Source: Roseateles aquatilis (lineage in GTDB: Bacteria > Pseudomonadota > Gammaproteobacteria > Burkholderiales > Burkholderiaceae_C). From it: DNA of 64,000 bases. The translations under genes were made by a program, and so were the position numbers. Of this stretch, positions 30,508 through 38,302 are shown in pieces. Numbering within the stretch: the first letter of the stretch is position 1; each line of letters starts with the position of its first letter. The stretch is taken from positions 372,001 to 436,000 of the forward strand of contig NZ_NIOF01000002.1 in NCBI RefSeq assembly GCF_002205645.1, written 5' to 3'. Below the pieces are notes generated by a model. It had not been told where the DNA came from and searched no databases. It worked only from the letters and a program-made list of their open reading frames with translations.

Positions 30508-30750
30508 GGGGCGGGGCCCTCCAGGGCGGAACGGTGGGTGAAGGAGGCGGGGCGAGTCTACAAGGCACCGAGCAAGCGGTGCGCCCGAGTGGGCGGGGGC
30601 GCGGGCACGGCGCGCGGTCCGCGCGCGGAAGTGCCCATGACCGCTGGCGGGGCGGCCGGTCTACCGTATAAGCGGGGCGTCGGTCCGTCCGGGCCGGCCT
30701 TGTCGGGGGGCGGCGCGACGTCGTCCTCCTCACCCACCCGAGGGAGAGTC

Positions 30751-31224
30751 ATGACGATCAACGCATCCCTGCGCGCGGCCGCCCTGGCCGGCGCGATCGC
30801 CGCGACGGTGTCGCTGGCGCCGCCGGCCCTGGCCCAGGCCGGAGGCAACAAGTCCGTTCCCACCATGCAGACCGTCGAGGCCAGCGACGCCGCCACCAAG
30901 GCCGCCACGGCCTGGCTGCAACTGACCGACGCCGGCAAGTACCCGGAGAGCTGGAACCAGGCGTCCAAGGACTTCCGCGGCGCGATCTCCAGCAGCGATT
31001 GGGCGGCGGCCTTGACCTCGGTGCGGACGCCGCTGGGCGCGCCGACCGCGCGCGTCCTGAAGTCCGCCGACTTCAAGCGCGACCTGCCCAACGCGCCGCC
31101 GGGAGAGTACGTGATCCTCCAGTTCGACACCGCCTTCGAGAAGAGGCTGGGCGCCGTCGAGACGGTGGTCGCCGCCCGCGATCCGGACGGGGCCTGGCGG
31201 GTCTCGGGCTACTTCATCAAGTAG
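30751..31224 (+). CDS. DUF4019 exported protein
   Basis: This 157-residue small protein has a signal peptide (about 1-28, cleavage after ALA) and a DUF4019 domain: AATAWLQLTDAGKYPESWNQ near the start and GEYVILQFDTAFEKR...RDPDGAWRVSGYFIK at the end. AGGGAGAG a few bases upstream of ATG is the ribosome site. Family function is unknown; members are periplasmic or secreted single-domain proteins with an NTF2-like look. The 243-base gap to the divergent kinase contains no other gene. Confidence 0.88.
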   Translation: MTINASLRAAALAGAIAATVSLAPPALAQAGGNKSVPTMQTVEASDAATKAATAWLQLTDAGKYPESWNQASKDFRGAISSSDWAAALTSVRTPLGAPTARVLKSADFKRDLPNAPPGEYVILQFDTAFEKRLGAVETVVAARDPDGAWRVSGYFIK

Positions 31225-31305
31225 GCGCGCTGCCCGCATCGGCCGGCCGGGCGGCGGGTTCTCCTCGACCAGGGGCTGCGTGCGGCGTTGGGCGGCCGCT
31301 ACACT

Positions 31306-31336
31306 GGCGGCTTCCCGATTGAGAAAGCCGCCTTTT
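31306..31336 (+). terminator. Terminator-like hairpin overlapping the start of the CNNM gene
   Basis: GGCGGCTT (31306-31313) pairs perfectly with AAGCCGCC (31325-31332) and is followed by TTTT. This is a classical intrinsic terminator for the DUF4019 gene. Yet the T-run merges with the TTG start codon of the next gene, and the only plausible ribosome site (GAGAAAG) lies in the loop and 3' arm. A -10-like TACACT sits at 31300-31305, so transcripts starting there would lack the left arm and escape the hairpin. Confidence 0.65.
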
Positions 31337-32651
31337 GAGTTCCAGCCTGTTCCTGATCCTGGTGCTGATCGTCGCCAGCGCATTTTTCTCGATGGCGGAG
31401 CTGTCGCTGGCGGCCTCCAGGCGCCTGCGGCTGCGTCAACTGGCCGACGAGGGCGACGCCCGCGCGGCGCAGGTGCTGAAGGTGCAGGAACAGCCGGGCC
31501 ACTATTTCACCGTCGTCCAGATCGGTGTCAACACGCTCGCGATCCTGGCCGGCGTGGTCGGCGAAGGCGCGCTGACCCCCCATTTCGAAACGCTGCTGCG
31601 GCCGCTGATCGACATCGATACCGCGCAGCGCGTCGCCTTCGGGCTGTCCTTCGCCTGCGTGACCATCCTCTTCGTCGTGCTGGCGGACCTGCTGCCCAAG
31701 CGGCTCTCGCTGAACGAGCCCGAACGCGTGGCGATGGTGCTGATCCGCCCGATGCTGTTGCTGACGCTGTTGCTGCGTCCGGTGGCCTGGGCCTTGAATC
31801 TGGTGGCCGACAGCCTGTTGCGGCTGCTGGGCCGTCCGATGACCCCGGACAACACGATCACGCACGCCGACATCCTGGCGCTTGCGGCGGCCGGCCATCA
31901 GGCGGGTGTGGTCGCGGCGGCCGAGCAGCAGGTGATCGAGAACGTCTTCGAGCTGGAGACCCGCACGGTCGAGTCGTCGATGACCTCGCGGGAACGGGTG
32001 GTGTATTTCTCGCTCGACGATGACGAGGCGCTCGTGCGCACGCGCATCGCGGACTCGCCGCATTCGACCTACCTCGTCTGTGACAAGGACATCGACCAGG
32101 TCGTCGGTTATGTCGACGCGACCGACCTGTTCCAGCGCGTGCTGCGCGGCGAGGTCATCAGCCTGCGCGCCGAGCCGGGGCTGATCAAGAAGGTGCTGAT
32201 CGTGCCCGACCGGCTGACGCTGGCCGAGGTGCTGACCCAGTTCCGCCAGGCGCATGAGGACTTCGCGGTCATCGTCAACGAGTACAGCCTGGTCGTCGGC
32301 GTGATCACCCTCAACGACGTGATGAGCACGGTGATGGGCTCGATGGTGTCCACCGACGAGGAAGAGCAGCAGATCATCCGCCGGGACGACGGCAGCTTCC
32401 TGGCCGACGGCATCACCCCGATCCCGGACGTGCAGCGTGCGCTGGGGGTCGACGACTTCCCGCACCACGGCCAGTACGACACGCTGGCCGGATTCCTGAT
32501 GGTGATGCTGCGCCGGATCCCGAAGCGGACCGACGTCGTCGAATGGCACGGCTGGCGCTTCGAGGTGGTCGACGTCGACAGCCATCGCGTCGACCAGGTC
32601 ATGATCGCCCGCGTGGTCAGCGGCGCCGCGCCGGCGTCGGCGTCGGATTGA
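31335..32651 (+). CDS. CNNM/CorC-type membrane transporter-associated protein (DUF21-CBS-CorC)
   Basis: This 438-residue hemolysin/CNNM-family protein starts at TTG 31335, which preserves the first helix (SSSLFLILVLIVASAFFSMAE with the family's small-polar motif). DUF21 covers about 1-190 with three to four helices (LPKRLSLNEPERVA). Tandem CBS domains at ~205-335 (MTSRERVVYFSLDDDE, STYLVCDKD) and a C-terminal CorC/HlyC domain (DGSFLADGITPIPDVQRALG...) follow. Relatives act in magnesium or cobalt efflux. The 3' end overlaps the convergent pilT gene by 35 bases. Confidence 0.92.
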   Translation: MSSSLFLILVLIVASAFFSMAELSLAASRRLRLRQLADEGDARAAQVLKVQEQPGHYFTVVQIGVNTLAILAGVVGEGALTPHFETLLRPLIDIDTAQRVAFGLSFACVTILFVVLADLLPKRLSLNEPERVAMVLIRPMLLLTLLLRPVAWALNLVADSLLRLLGRPMTPDNTITHADILALAAAGHQAGVVAAAEQQVIENVFELETRTVESSMTSRERVVYFSLDDDEALVRTRIADSPHSTYLVCDKDIDQVVGYVDATDLFQRVLRGEVISLRAEPGLIKKVLIVPDRLTLAEVLTQFRQAHEDFAVIVNEYSLVVGVITLNDVMSTVMGSMVSTDEEEQQIIRRDDGSFLADGITPIPDVQRALGVDDFPHHGQYDTLAGFLMVMLRRIPKRTDVVEWHGWRFEVVDVDSHRVDQVMIARVVSGAAPASASD

Positions 32652-33129
32652 GCGACGGCGCCGCGGCGCCCAGGGCGATTTCCTCCTCGGCCTTCAACCG
32701 CGCGTAGTGGCGCAGCACCTGCCGCGCATAGGCCAGGCGTTTCTGCGGATCCTGGGCGTTGTAGGCGCCGAGCGCCATCGCGGTATCGCCCATCCTCCGG
32801 AAGTTGCTGGCCAGGATCCAGGCGCCGACCATCGCGTTCGCGCAGGGGTCCCACAGGTCGTGCGCGTGGACGCCGTATCTGGCCAGCGTGGGCACCCAGG
32901 ACGAGTTGATCTGCATCAACCCGATGTCCGTCGAGCCGTCGGCGTTGCGGTGGGACGCGCGCGGATTCAGGTTGGACTCCTGGCGGGCCACCGCGCGCAG
33001 CAGCAGCGGTGACACGCCGTAGCGCTGGCCGGCCGCTTCGAAGCACATGGCTCGGGACGTCACGGTCGCCAGCAGCAGCATCGCGCCCAGGGCGCCGGCA
33101 CGGAAGACGGAGCGCGCGCGTCGTGTCAT
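32617..33129 (-). CDS. pilT: Lytic transglycosylase of the type IVb pilus (PilT of R64 type)
   Basis: This 170-residue exported protein has a signal peptide at ~1-27 and a SLT/VirB1-like lysozyme domain. The catalytic Glu is in RAVARQESNLNP. The family motifs DIGLMQINSSWV and ALGAYNAQDP follow. It cuts peptidoglycan to let the pilus machine through. This is the R64 PilT, unrelated to the retraction ATPase PilT of type IVa pili. The ATG overlaps the pilR stop as ATGA, making it the last gene of the pilus operon. Confidence 0.88.
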   Translation of the reverse strand: MTRRARSVFRAGALGAMLLLATVTSRAMCFEAAGQRYGVSPLLLRAVARQESNLNPRASHRNADGSTDIGLMQINSSWVPTLARYGVHAHDLWDPCANAMVGAWILASNFRRMGDTAMALGAYNAQDPQKRLAYARQVLRHYARLKAEEEIALGAAAPSLNPTPTPARRR

Positions 33130-34208
33130 GACGTCCCCATCTCCATTTGCATGCTGTTCTGCACCTCCATCACGGTGGAGAGAAATCCGCCGACCAGGAA
33201 CAGCAGCAGCGCCGCCGCGGCCACGAGCAGCAGACCGTTGAGTCGCGCGGCCGAATCGGCGATGCCGCGTTGCAGCCGGTCGATCGAGCCGACCCCGATC
33301 TTGACGAAGGCGGCGACGGGATCGCGGCGCTCGGCGGCGTCCTGGACGCGTTCTTCCATGGCTGGATTGAGCACCCCGGTGGCGAAGGCGCGGCCGAACT
33401 GCGCGGCCTGCCGGTCGGACAGCCGGGCGAGGATCTGCCGCAGGTGCCAGCGCATCCACGGCCCGCTGAAGCGGCCGGCGCGCTCCAGCGAGGCACGCAG
33501 CGAAACGCCGGCCCGCATCAGCGAGGACAGCGAGATCACCAGCATCGCGCCCGAGAAGTCCCGATAGAGGCTGAACGGCGGATACCGGTCGAGCCAGCGT
33601 CGCCCCGGGCCTTGCCAGCGCGGCAGCGCCCACACGAACAGCGCGCCGCCCGCGAGTGCCATCGCGCCGATCATGAGCCCGTGATGGCGCACCAGCCAGG
33701 CCACCGCGTACAGCGCCTGCCCGAGTGGCGGCCAGCGCTCCGGCGCGATCAGGTCGGCCAGCACCGGCACCGCGTGCAGCGAGAACACCACCAGGATCGC
33801 CGTCATCGCGCCCAGCAGCATCAGCGGATAGGCCACGGCCTTGCGGACCGCGCGGAACATGCCGTCGACCTTCTCGACGGTGTCGGACAGGAAGTGCAGC
33901 CCCTGGGAGAGCCGCTCATCGCCGCCGCCCTGCAGCGCGTCGATCATCAGCAACTCGCTGGGCGGCACGACGCCGGCCAGCGCCCGCGCCAGCGAACCGC
34001 CCATCGCCGCGCGCAGCATCCGGCGGTAGAGCAGTTGGTCGCCGCGCGAGCGGCGCCGGGCGCGCACCTCGCATTTGCGCAGGATGGTGAACAGCGGGAC
34101 GCGGTCTTCCAGCGCGGCGGCCAGGTCGTAGTAGAAATCGCCGCGTCGCTGGCGCAGCCGCCGTGCCGCGGCGCGCACCAGCAGCCAGTCCAGGGCGGGG
34201 ATCAGCAC
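33126..34208 (-). CDS. pilR: Type IVb pilus inner-membrane platform protein PilR (GspF family)
   Basis: This 360-residue polytopic platform protein corresponds to R64 PilR. Two T2SSF repeats are visible: residues ~20-150 (FYYDLAAALEDRVPLFTILR, then AVRKAVAYPLMLL) and ~215-340 (FSGAMLVISLSSLMRAGVSL). Membrane helices are near 125-145, 165-190 and 325-345. The only start is GTG at 34208. Upstream, the same frame is open to the pilQ stop but has no ATG. A 26-codon frame beginning ATG at 34282 ends at 34202, overlapping this start. It binds the PilQ ATPase and organises pilin assembly. Confidence 0.88.
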   Translation of the reverse strand: MLIPALDWLLVRAAARRLRQRRGDFYYDLAAALEDRVPLFTILRKCEVRARRRSRGDQLLYRRMLRAAMGGSLARALAGVVPPSELLMIDALQGGGDERLSQGLHFLSDTVEKVDGMFRAVRKAVAYPLMLLGAMTAILVVFSLHAVPVLADLIAPERWPPLGQALYAVAWLVRHHGLMIGAMALAGGALFVWALPRWQGPGRRWLDRYPPFSLYRDFSGAMLVISLSSLMRAGVSLRASLERAGRFSGPWMRWHLRQILARLSDRQAAQFGRAFATGVLNPAMEERVQDAAERRDPVAAFVKIGVGSIDRLQRGIADSAARLNGLLLVAAAALLLFLVGGFLSTVMEVQNSMQMEMGTS

Positions 34209-34301
34209 GGCGTCAATGCGCGCGGCGCGCGCGAGACCGCCGGCGCGGCGGCGAGGTTCGAACGGATTGTCGACAGGGTCATGCTTGCAACGGGATCGGG
34301 T

Positions 34302-36263
34302 TCATCGGTCGGCCTCGTCCGCGGCCAGGGTCTGGGCCAGCAGCAGCGCGCTGCCGAAGGTCCGCTCGAAATGGAACGGATCGACCCGACCGGCGGCGAC
34401 GTCGTGCAGCACGTGGCCCCAGGCGTCCTTGCCGTCCATGTCGGGATCGGTGAACGAGGCGGTGCGGCGGCGGCGCCAATGGCGCCGGGCCTCGGCGTCG
34501 CGGCCCTGGCGAAGCAGGTCCAGCAGCCGCAGGTCCGGCACGATCACCTCGGCGCCGACCTTGACGCCGGCGGTGCCGTTGCGGGCGTCCGTGTCATCGT
34601 CGGCGCCGGGGGGATAGTCGATGCCGGGGCGCCGGCAGTGCGTGCAACCGTTCGCGCTGGCGCAGTGAATCGTCAAGGGATCGATGCCAAATCCGTCACG
34701 CCAGACCTGTAAAGCGTCCGGGCTCATGACGCGGACGGCCGGGCGCTTGCAGTGTTCGCAGTTCAGCGGCATCAGCACCTGGTAGACCAGGGCGGAGATG
34801 AATTCGGGGTCGCACAGGTCCTCGCGGGCCAGGCCCAGCAGTCGCGATGACAGCCGGCCGAGGATGCCCAGCGCCGAGGTCGCATGCACCGTGGACAGGA
34901 TCTTGTGGCCGGTCTGGATCGCCGCTTGCGCCATGCCGGCGGACAGCGCGTCGCGGATCTCGCCGAACAGGCCGACGTCGGGATCCATGCGCAGGAAGGC
35001 CAGCATCGCCGCGTGGAAAGGGTCGGCGCCGGCGACCGCGCCGCGCTGGATGGACAGGTGGCTGACGCCGGCCGTCTCGTACTCGACCGGATCCTCGATG
35101 GTGAACAGCTTGCGCGAGCCCTCGCGTGCGAGCAGCGCCATCATGGTGTTGAGCGTGGTCGTCTTGCCCGAGCCGGTCACGCCGGCGACGAACACGCCGC
35201 CCCAGGCCGAGGCCAGGGCCTCGTTCAGCCGGCGTGCCTGCCACGGCGTGTAGCCGAGCGTCTCCAGCGTGCCCAGGCGCGGGCGTCCGCCGCCGGCCGC
35301 GCGCAGCAGCCGGATCACCACGTCCAGGCCGCCGACGGCCGGGTGGCTCTGGTAGCGCAGCGTCAGCCGCGTGCGCCCGAAGTCGAGCGGGATCATCGCG
35401 GCCTGCGGCACGGCGCCGTTGAAGGCGACCTCGCTGCGGGAGCGCTCCTCGGCCAGCATGGTGTAGGCGGCCGAGATGCCGTCGACGGCGATCCGCGCCG
35501 GATAGCGGCCGAGCGGCCGCATGCGTCCGTCGAGCCGCACGCGCGCATGGGCGATGGCGTCGCGCACTTCCAGATGCAGATCGCTCGCGCCGGCGTTCAT
35601 GCAACGCTGGATGACCGCGCGGAACCACTCGAGCGGCGAGGACCTGGCGACCATCGCCTCGATGTCGCGGGCGGTCTCGGCGGCCTGACGCTCGTCGGCG
35701 GTGGGCTCGGAGGACCCGACGCCATCCGTGGCATCGGTGGTGCGGATCCTGTCGGTGCGGGCGTGGAGGGCGGTGGCGCCGCCGCCGCCAGCGCCCTCAC
35801 CACCGTCGGACGCGGTGTCGGCCCGGCTGGTGGCGGGCAAGGCGCCCGGGAGCTCGTCCGTCGTCGCCAGCGCGGCGAAGACCACCGGATCGGCGGTCCG
35901 ATGGCCGGCGTAGTCCAGCCCCAGCGCCTTGCCCGCCTGGATCAGGTGATACCAGGGCGTGCCGTGGACCTCGTCGATGGCGGACAGCAGCAGGAAGCGC
36001 CCGCCCGCCAGCCCGAGCGCCGCCAGCCGGTCCCGCTTGTGCCGTGGCACGCGCAGCATCCCCGTCGGCCCGGCGCCGACGAGCTGATCAGACGCCGTGG
36101 AGATCACGCGCTCGAAAGGCGGCAGTTGGGAGGGATCCGAGAGGTGGCGGTCGGCGGTCGCGGCAGCGGTCGTGCCCGTGCCCGTGCCCGACCCATGCCT
36201 TGCCGCGGGTCCGGCGCCAGATGCCTGATCGGGCACGGGCGCCGGCGCGACGGGGTCAGTCAT
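34302..36263 (-). CDS. pilQ: Type IVb pilus assembly ATPase PilQ (GspE/PilB superfamily)
   Basis: This 653-residue ATPase powers pilus extension (R64 PilQ). The first ~210 residues are Ala/Gly/Pro-rich and variable. The ATPase core begins near MNAGASDLHLEVRD. Walker A is GVTGSGKTTTLNT, with FTIEDPVEYET (Asp box), LRMDPDVGLFGEIRD (Walker B) and a His box near GHKILSTVHATS. Two Cys pairs (CEHC and CTHC) near 510-555 probably bind zinc, as in GspE. The start ATG overlaps the pilP stop by 8 bases. Start codons further upstream (36284) are less likely. Confidence 0.9.
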   Translation of the reverse strand: MTDPVAPAPVPDQASGAGPAARHGSGTGTGTTAAATADRHLSDPSQLPPFERVISTASDQLVGAGPTGMLRVPRHKRDRLAALGLAGGRFLLLSAIDEVHGTPWYHLIQAGKALGLDYAGHRTADPVVFAALATTDELPGALPATSRADTASDGGEGAGGGGATALHARTDRIRTTDATDGVGSSEPTADERQAAETARDIEAMVARSSPLEWFRAVIQRCMNAGASDLHLEVRDAIAHARVRLDGRMRPLGRYPARIAVDGISAAYTMLAEERSRSEVAFNGAVPQAAMIPLDFGRTRLTLRYQSHPAVGGLDVVIRLLRAAGGGRPRLGTLETLGYTPWQARRLNEALASAWGGVFVAGVTGSGKTTTLNTMMALLAREGSRKLFTIEDPVEYETAGVSHLSIQRGAVAGADPFHAAMLAFLRMDPDVGLFGEIRDALSAGMAQAAIQTGHKILSTVHATSALGILGRLSSRLLGLAREDLCDPEFISALVYQVLMPLNCEHCKRPAVRVMSPDALQVWRDGFGIDPLTIHCASANGCTHCRRPGIDYPPGADDDTDARNGTAGVKVGAEVIVPDLRLLDLLRQGRDAEARRHWRRRRTASFTDPDMDGKDAWGHVLHDVAAGRVDPFHFERTFGSALLLAQTLAADEADR

Positions 36264-36969
36264 CGTCCGCGGGCCCGTTGCCATCGTCGACGGTCGATGC
36301 GCCCGGCAGGGGCAACGAGGCGGCGCGGGCCGCCGCATCGGCGGCATCGGCCAGGCGATGCGATGGTGATGCCAGGGCCGACGGCGTGGGCGCGGACCAC
36401 TGCGACGGCGGCGAGGCGGGCGCTTCGAACTTGAAGCTGCCCAAGGCCGTTCCTCGCGAGGGCGGTTTCAGCAGCAACTGTCTCGGCGGTGGCGGCGCGC
36501 CGGCGGCGGACGATGCCGGGGCGGGGCGTTGCAGCATCAGCCCTTGGTCCGTCAGACCTACCACCTGCCAGGGACCGACCTGTCGACGGTCGACGTCGGC
36601 GACGCTGATCGAGCGGATGCGGCCCCCGTACAGAATCTCCGCATGCCAGCGCACGCCGACGGCGGTCAGCGACCAGAGCTTTGGCGGACCGTCGAGGGCG
36701 GTTGGACCGGTGGTATGCGTGGCCGGCGCAAGCATCGATGAGGCGGCGCCGGAAGGAGCCGGCACCGGCGTGTCCGCCGTGCGCTGCGCTTCGGCCAGGC
36801 GCGTCGCGGCGGCATGCAGTTCGGCGGACTTGTTGCGCCGTGCCACGTCGATCAGCTCGCGCAGCGTCGGGTCCCGTGTCGTGGCGGCGGCGGCCTCGGG
36901 CAGCGTCGATGCGCCACTCGCGGCCGTCGCCGTCGCCGTCAGGAGGAAGGACCTGATCAGGCGTGCCAT
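36256..36969 (-). CDS. pilP: Type IVb pilus protein PilP
   Basis: This exported protein has 237 residues from ATG 36969, which gives a clean signal peptide (MARLIRSFLLTATATAASGA). An ATG at 36999 would add ten residues and overlap pilO. The centre has the R64-PilP look: a small domain containing WHAEILYGGRIRSISVADVD and VVGLTDQGLML. The C-terminus is Ala/Pro/Ser-rich and acidic. PilP is periplasmic and needed for pilus assembly, probably connecting PilO to the secretin. Divergence is high, so identity rests on position between pilO and pilQ as well as the motif. Confidence 0.72.
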   Translation of the reverse strand: MARLIRSFLLTATATAASGASTLPEAAAATTRDPTLRELIDVARRNKSAELHAAATRLAEAQRTADTPVPAPSGAASSMLAPATHTTGPTALDGPPKLWSLTAVGVRWHAEILYGGRIRSISVADVDRRQVGPWQVVGLTDQGLMLQRPAPASSAAGAPPPPRQLLLKPPSRGTALGSFKFEAPASPPSQWSAPTPSALASPSHRLADAADAAARAASLPLPGASTVDDGNGPADDD

Positions 36970-36982
36970 GGGCCGTCGGGAT

Positions 36983-38302
36983 TCAGTAACTCTGACCATT
37001 CGCGAAGAGAGAGCCGGTAAGTTCGTAGGTGATTTGCGTGCCGGCGAGGGTCAGCGTCAGCGTCTCGGGTACCGTGTAGGCAGGGAGCTCCAGCATCGGC
37101 AGCGACCACAGGCCGTCGACCACGCGCCATTCCAGGCGGACGATGCCAGTGCCGATCTGCGCGGCGCCAGTGCCGGTCGCCTCGGCGCCGAACGGCGCGC
37201 CGGACGCAAGGGAGGTCCGTCCACCGACCAGCGCCAGATCCTGCAACCGGCTTCCCCACGCGTTGACCGCGTCGCGCAGCCGGGGCAGGCGCTCCTGGAC
37301 CAGCATCTCGGCCGATCCCGCCGGGACGGACTCTCCCGTGGCGACGATCGCGGTCGTCATCGTCGTGCCGAGCCAGTCCGCGCCCGGCGGGTGGCTCGCC
37401 GCGAAAGCCGGTGCGCCGAGCTGGCCGCGCGCTTGTCGGTCCAGGTCCTCGAAGCTGCCGTGATGACGTGCCCAGTGCGCGACGCAGCCTCCATACCGGT
37501 CGCAGTCCACCCGTTGCAGCGACCAGCCGGCACGGCTGAGCGGCAGATCGGCGATGGCGTCGCGCCAGCGAGTCAGGGTGGCGCTGCCGGGACGTCCGGC
37601 CGCGGCGAGCAGCCGCGTCTGCGTCTCGTGCCGGGCTTGGGTCCGGTGCTTCGTCGCCGCCGCGCGTGCCCGCGCCGCCGCGGCTTCGTCGGCTGCCCGC
37701 GTGAGCGCCTGCGCACGGTGCAGCCACCAGGCGGCGGCGATCGCCGCCAACAGCAGCGCCGCCGTGCCGGCGATCAGCACGCCCCTGTCGGGCAGCCGCC
37801 GCAACGACCGCAGCCGCGCCTCCCGGTCCGGCTGACCGAATGGCGGCTCCAGGGCCAGGACGTCACCGATCTGTTCCCGGCCCGGCAGATGGCTGGCGAC
37901 GCGCACGGCCTGGTCCGGGTGCATGTCCCGGAACTCCTGGAGCAGCGCCAGCGCCGCGTCCAGGTCGGGCAGCAGGCGGTCGAAGCCGGGAACCGGGCGT
38001 CGCTCCATCAGGCCGACGAAGGCCACGCCCGGGCCCGCGGCGATCAGGCAGGCCTCCGCGCCGCGCTCGGCGAAGCCGGCGATCAGCAGCGCGACGCCGG
38101 AGTACGGCTGGCCGTGCCCCGTCAAGCGACGCGCCAGGCCGATCAGGCTGCCGTCGGGCAGCGTCACCGCGTGGCCGTAGCCGGCTTGCCTGGCCTGCCG
38201 CAGTTCCGGACGCGGGTCGTCCGGCTGGGCCACCGGATGCCATTCCAGCCCGAAGACCAGGCGCAGGCCGGCGACGTCGACACATTGAATGCCCTCGCTC
38301 AT
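36983..38302 (-). CDS. pilO: Type IVb pilus protein PilO
   Basis: This 439-residue R64 PilO homologue has an N-terminal cytosolic domain at ~1-165 (LRLVFGLEWHPV, GPGVAFVGLMER). A single membrane helix follows at ~172-192 (LIAGTAALLLAAIAAAWWL), then a coiled coil and a periplasmic domain with paired Cys (DCDRYGGC). It is an inner-membrane bitopic protein aligning the machine. Its ATG shares one base with the pilN stop (TGATG). Confidence 0.82.
   Translation of the reverse strand: MSEGIQCVDVAGLRLVFGLEWHPVAQPDDPRPELRQARQAGYGHAVTLPDGSLIGLARRLTGHGQPYSGVALLIAGFAERGAEACLIAAGPGVAFVGLMERRPVPGFDRLLPDLDAALALLQEFRDMHPDQAVRVASHLPGREQIGDVLALEPPFGQPDREARLRSLRRLPDRGVLIAGTAALLLAAIAAAWWLHRAQALTRAADEAAAARARAAATKHRTQARHETQTRLLAAAGRPGSATLTRWRDAIADLPLSRAGWSLQRVDCDRYGGCVAHWARHHGSFEDLDRQARGQLGAPAFAASHPPGADWLGTTMTTAIVATGESVPAGSAEMLVQERLPRLRDAVNAWGSRLQDLALVGGRTSLASGAPFGAEATGTGAAQIGTGIVRLEWRVVDGLWSLPMLELPAYTVPETLTLTLAGTQITYELTGSLFANGQSY

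Noticed and set aside
29410-30750. Plus-strand frame joined to the DUF4019 gene
   Set aside because: It is antisense to the hybrid kinase; the true start is ATG 30751 with AGGGAGAG and a signal peptide.
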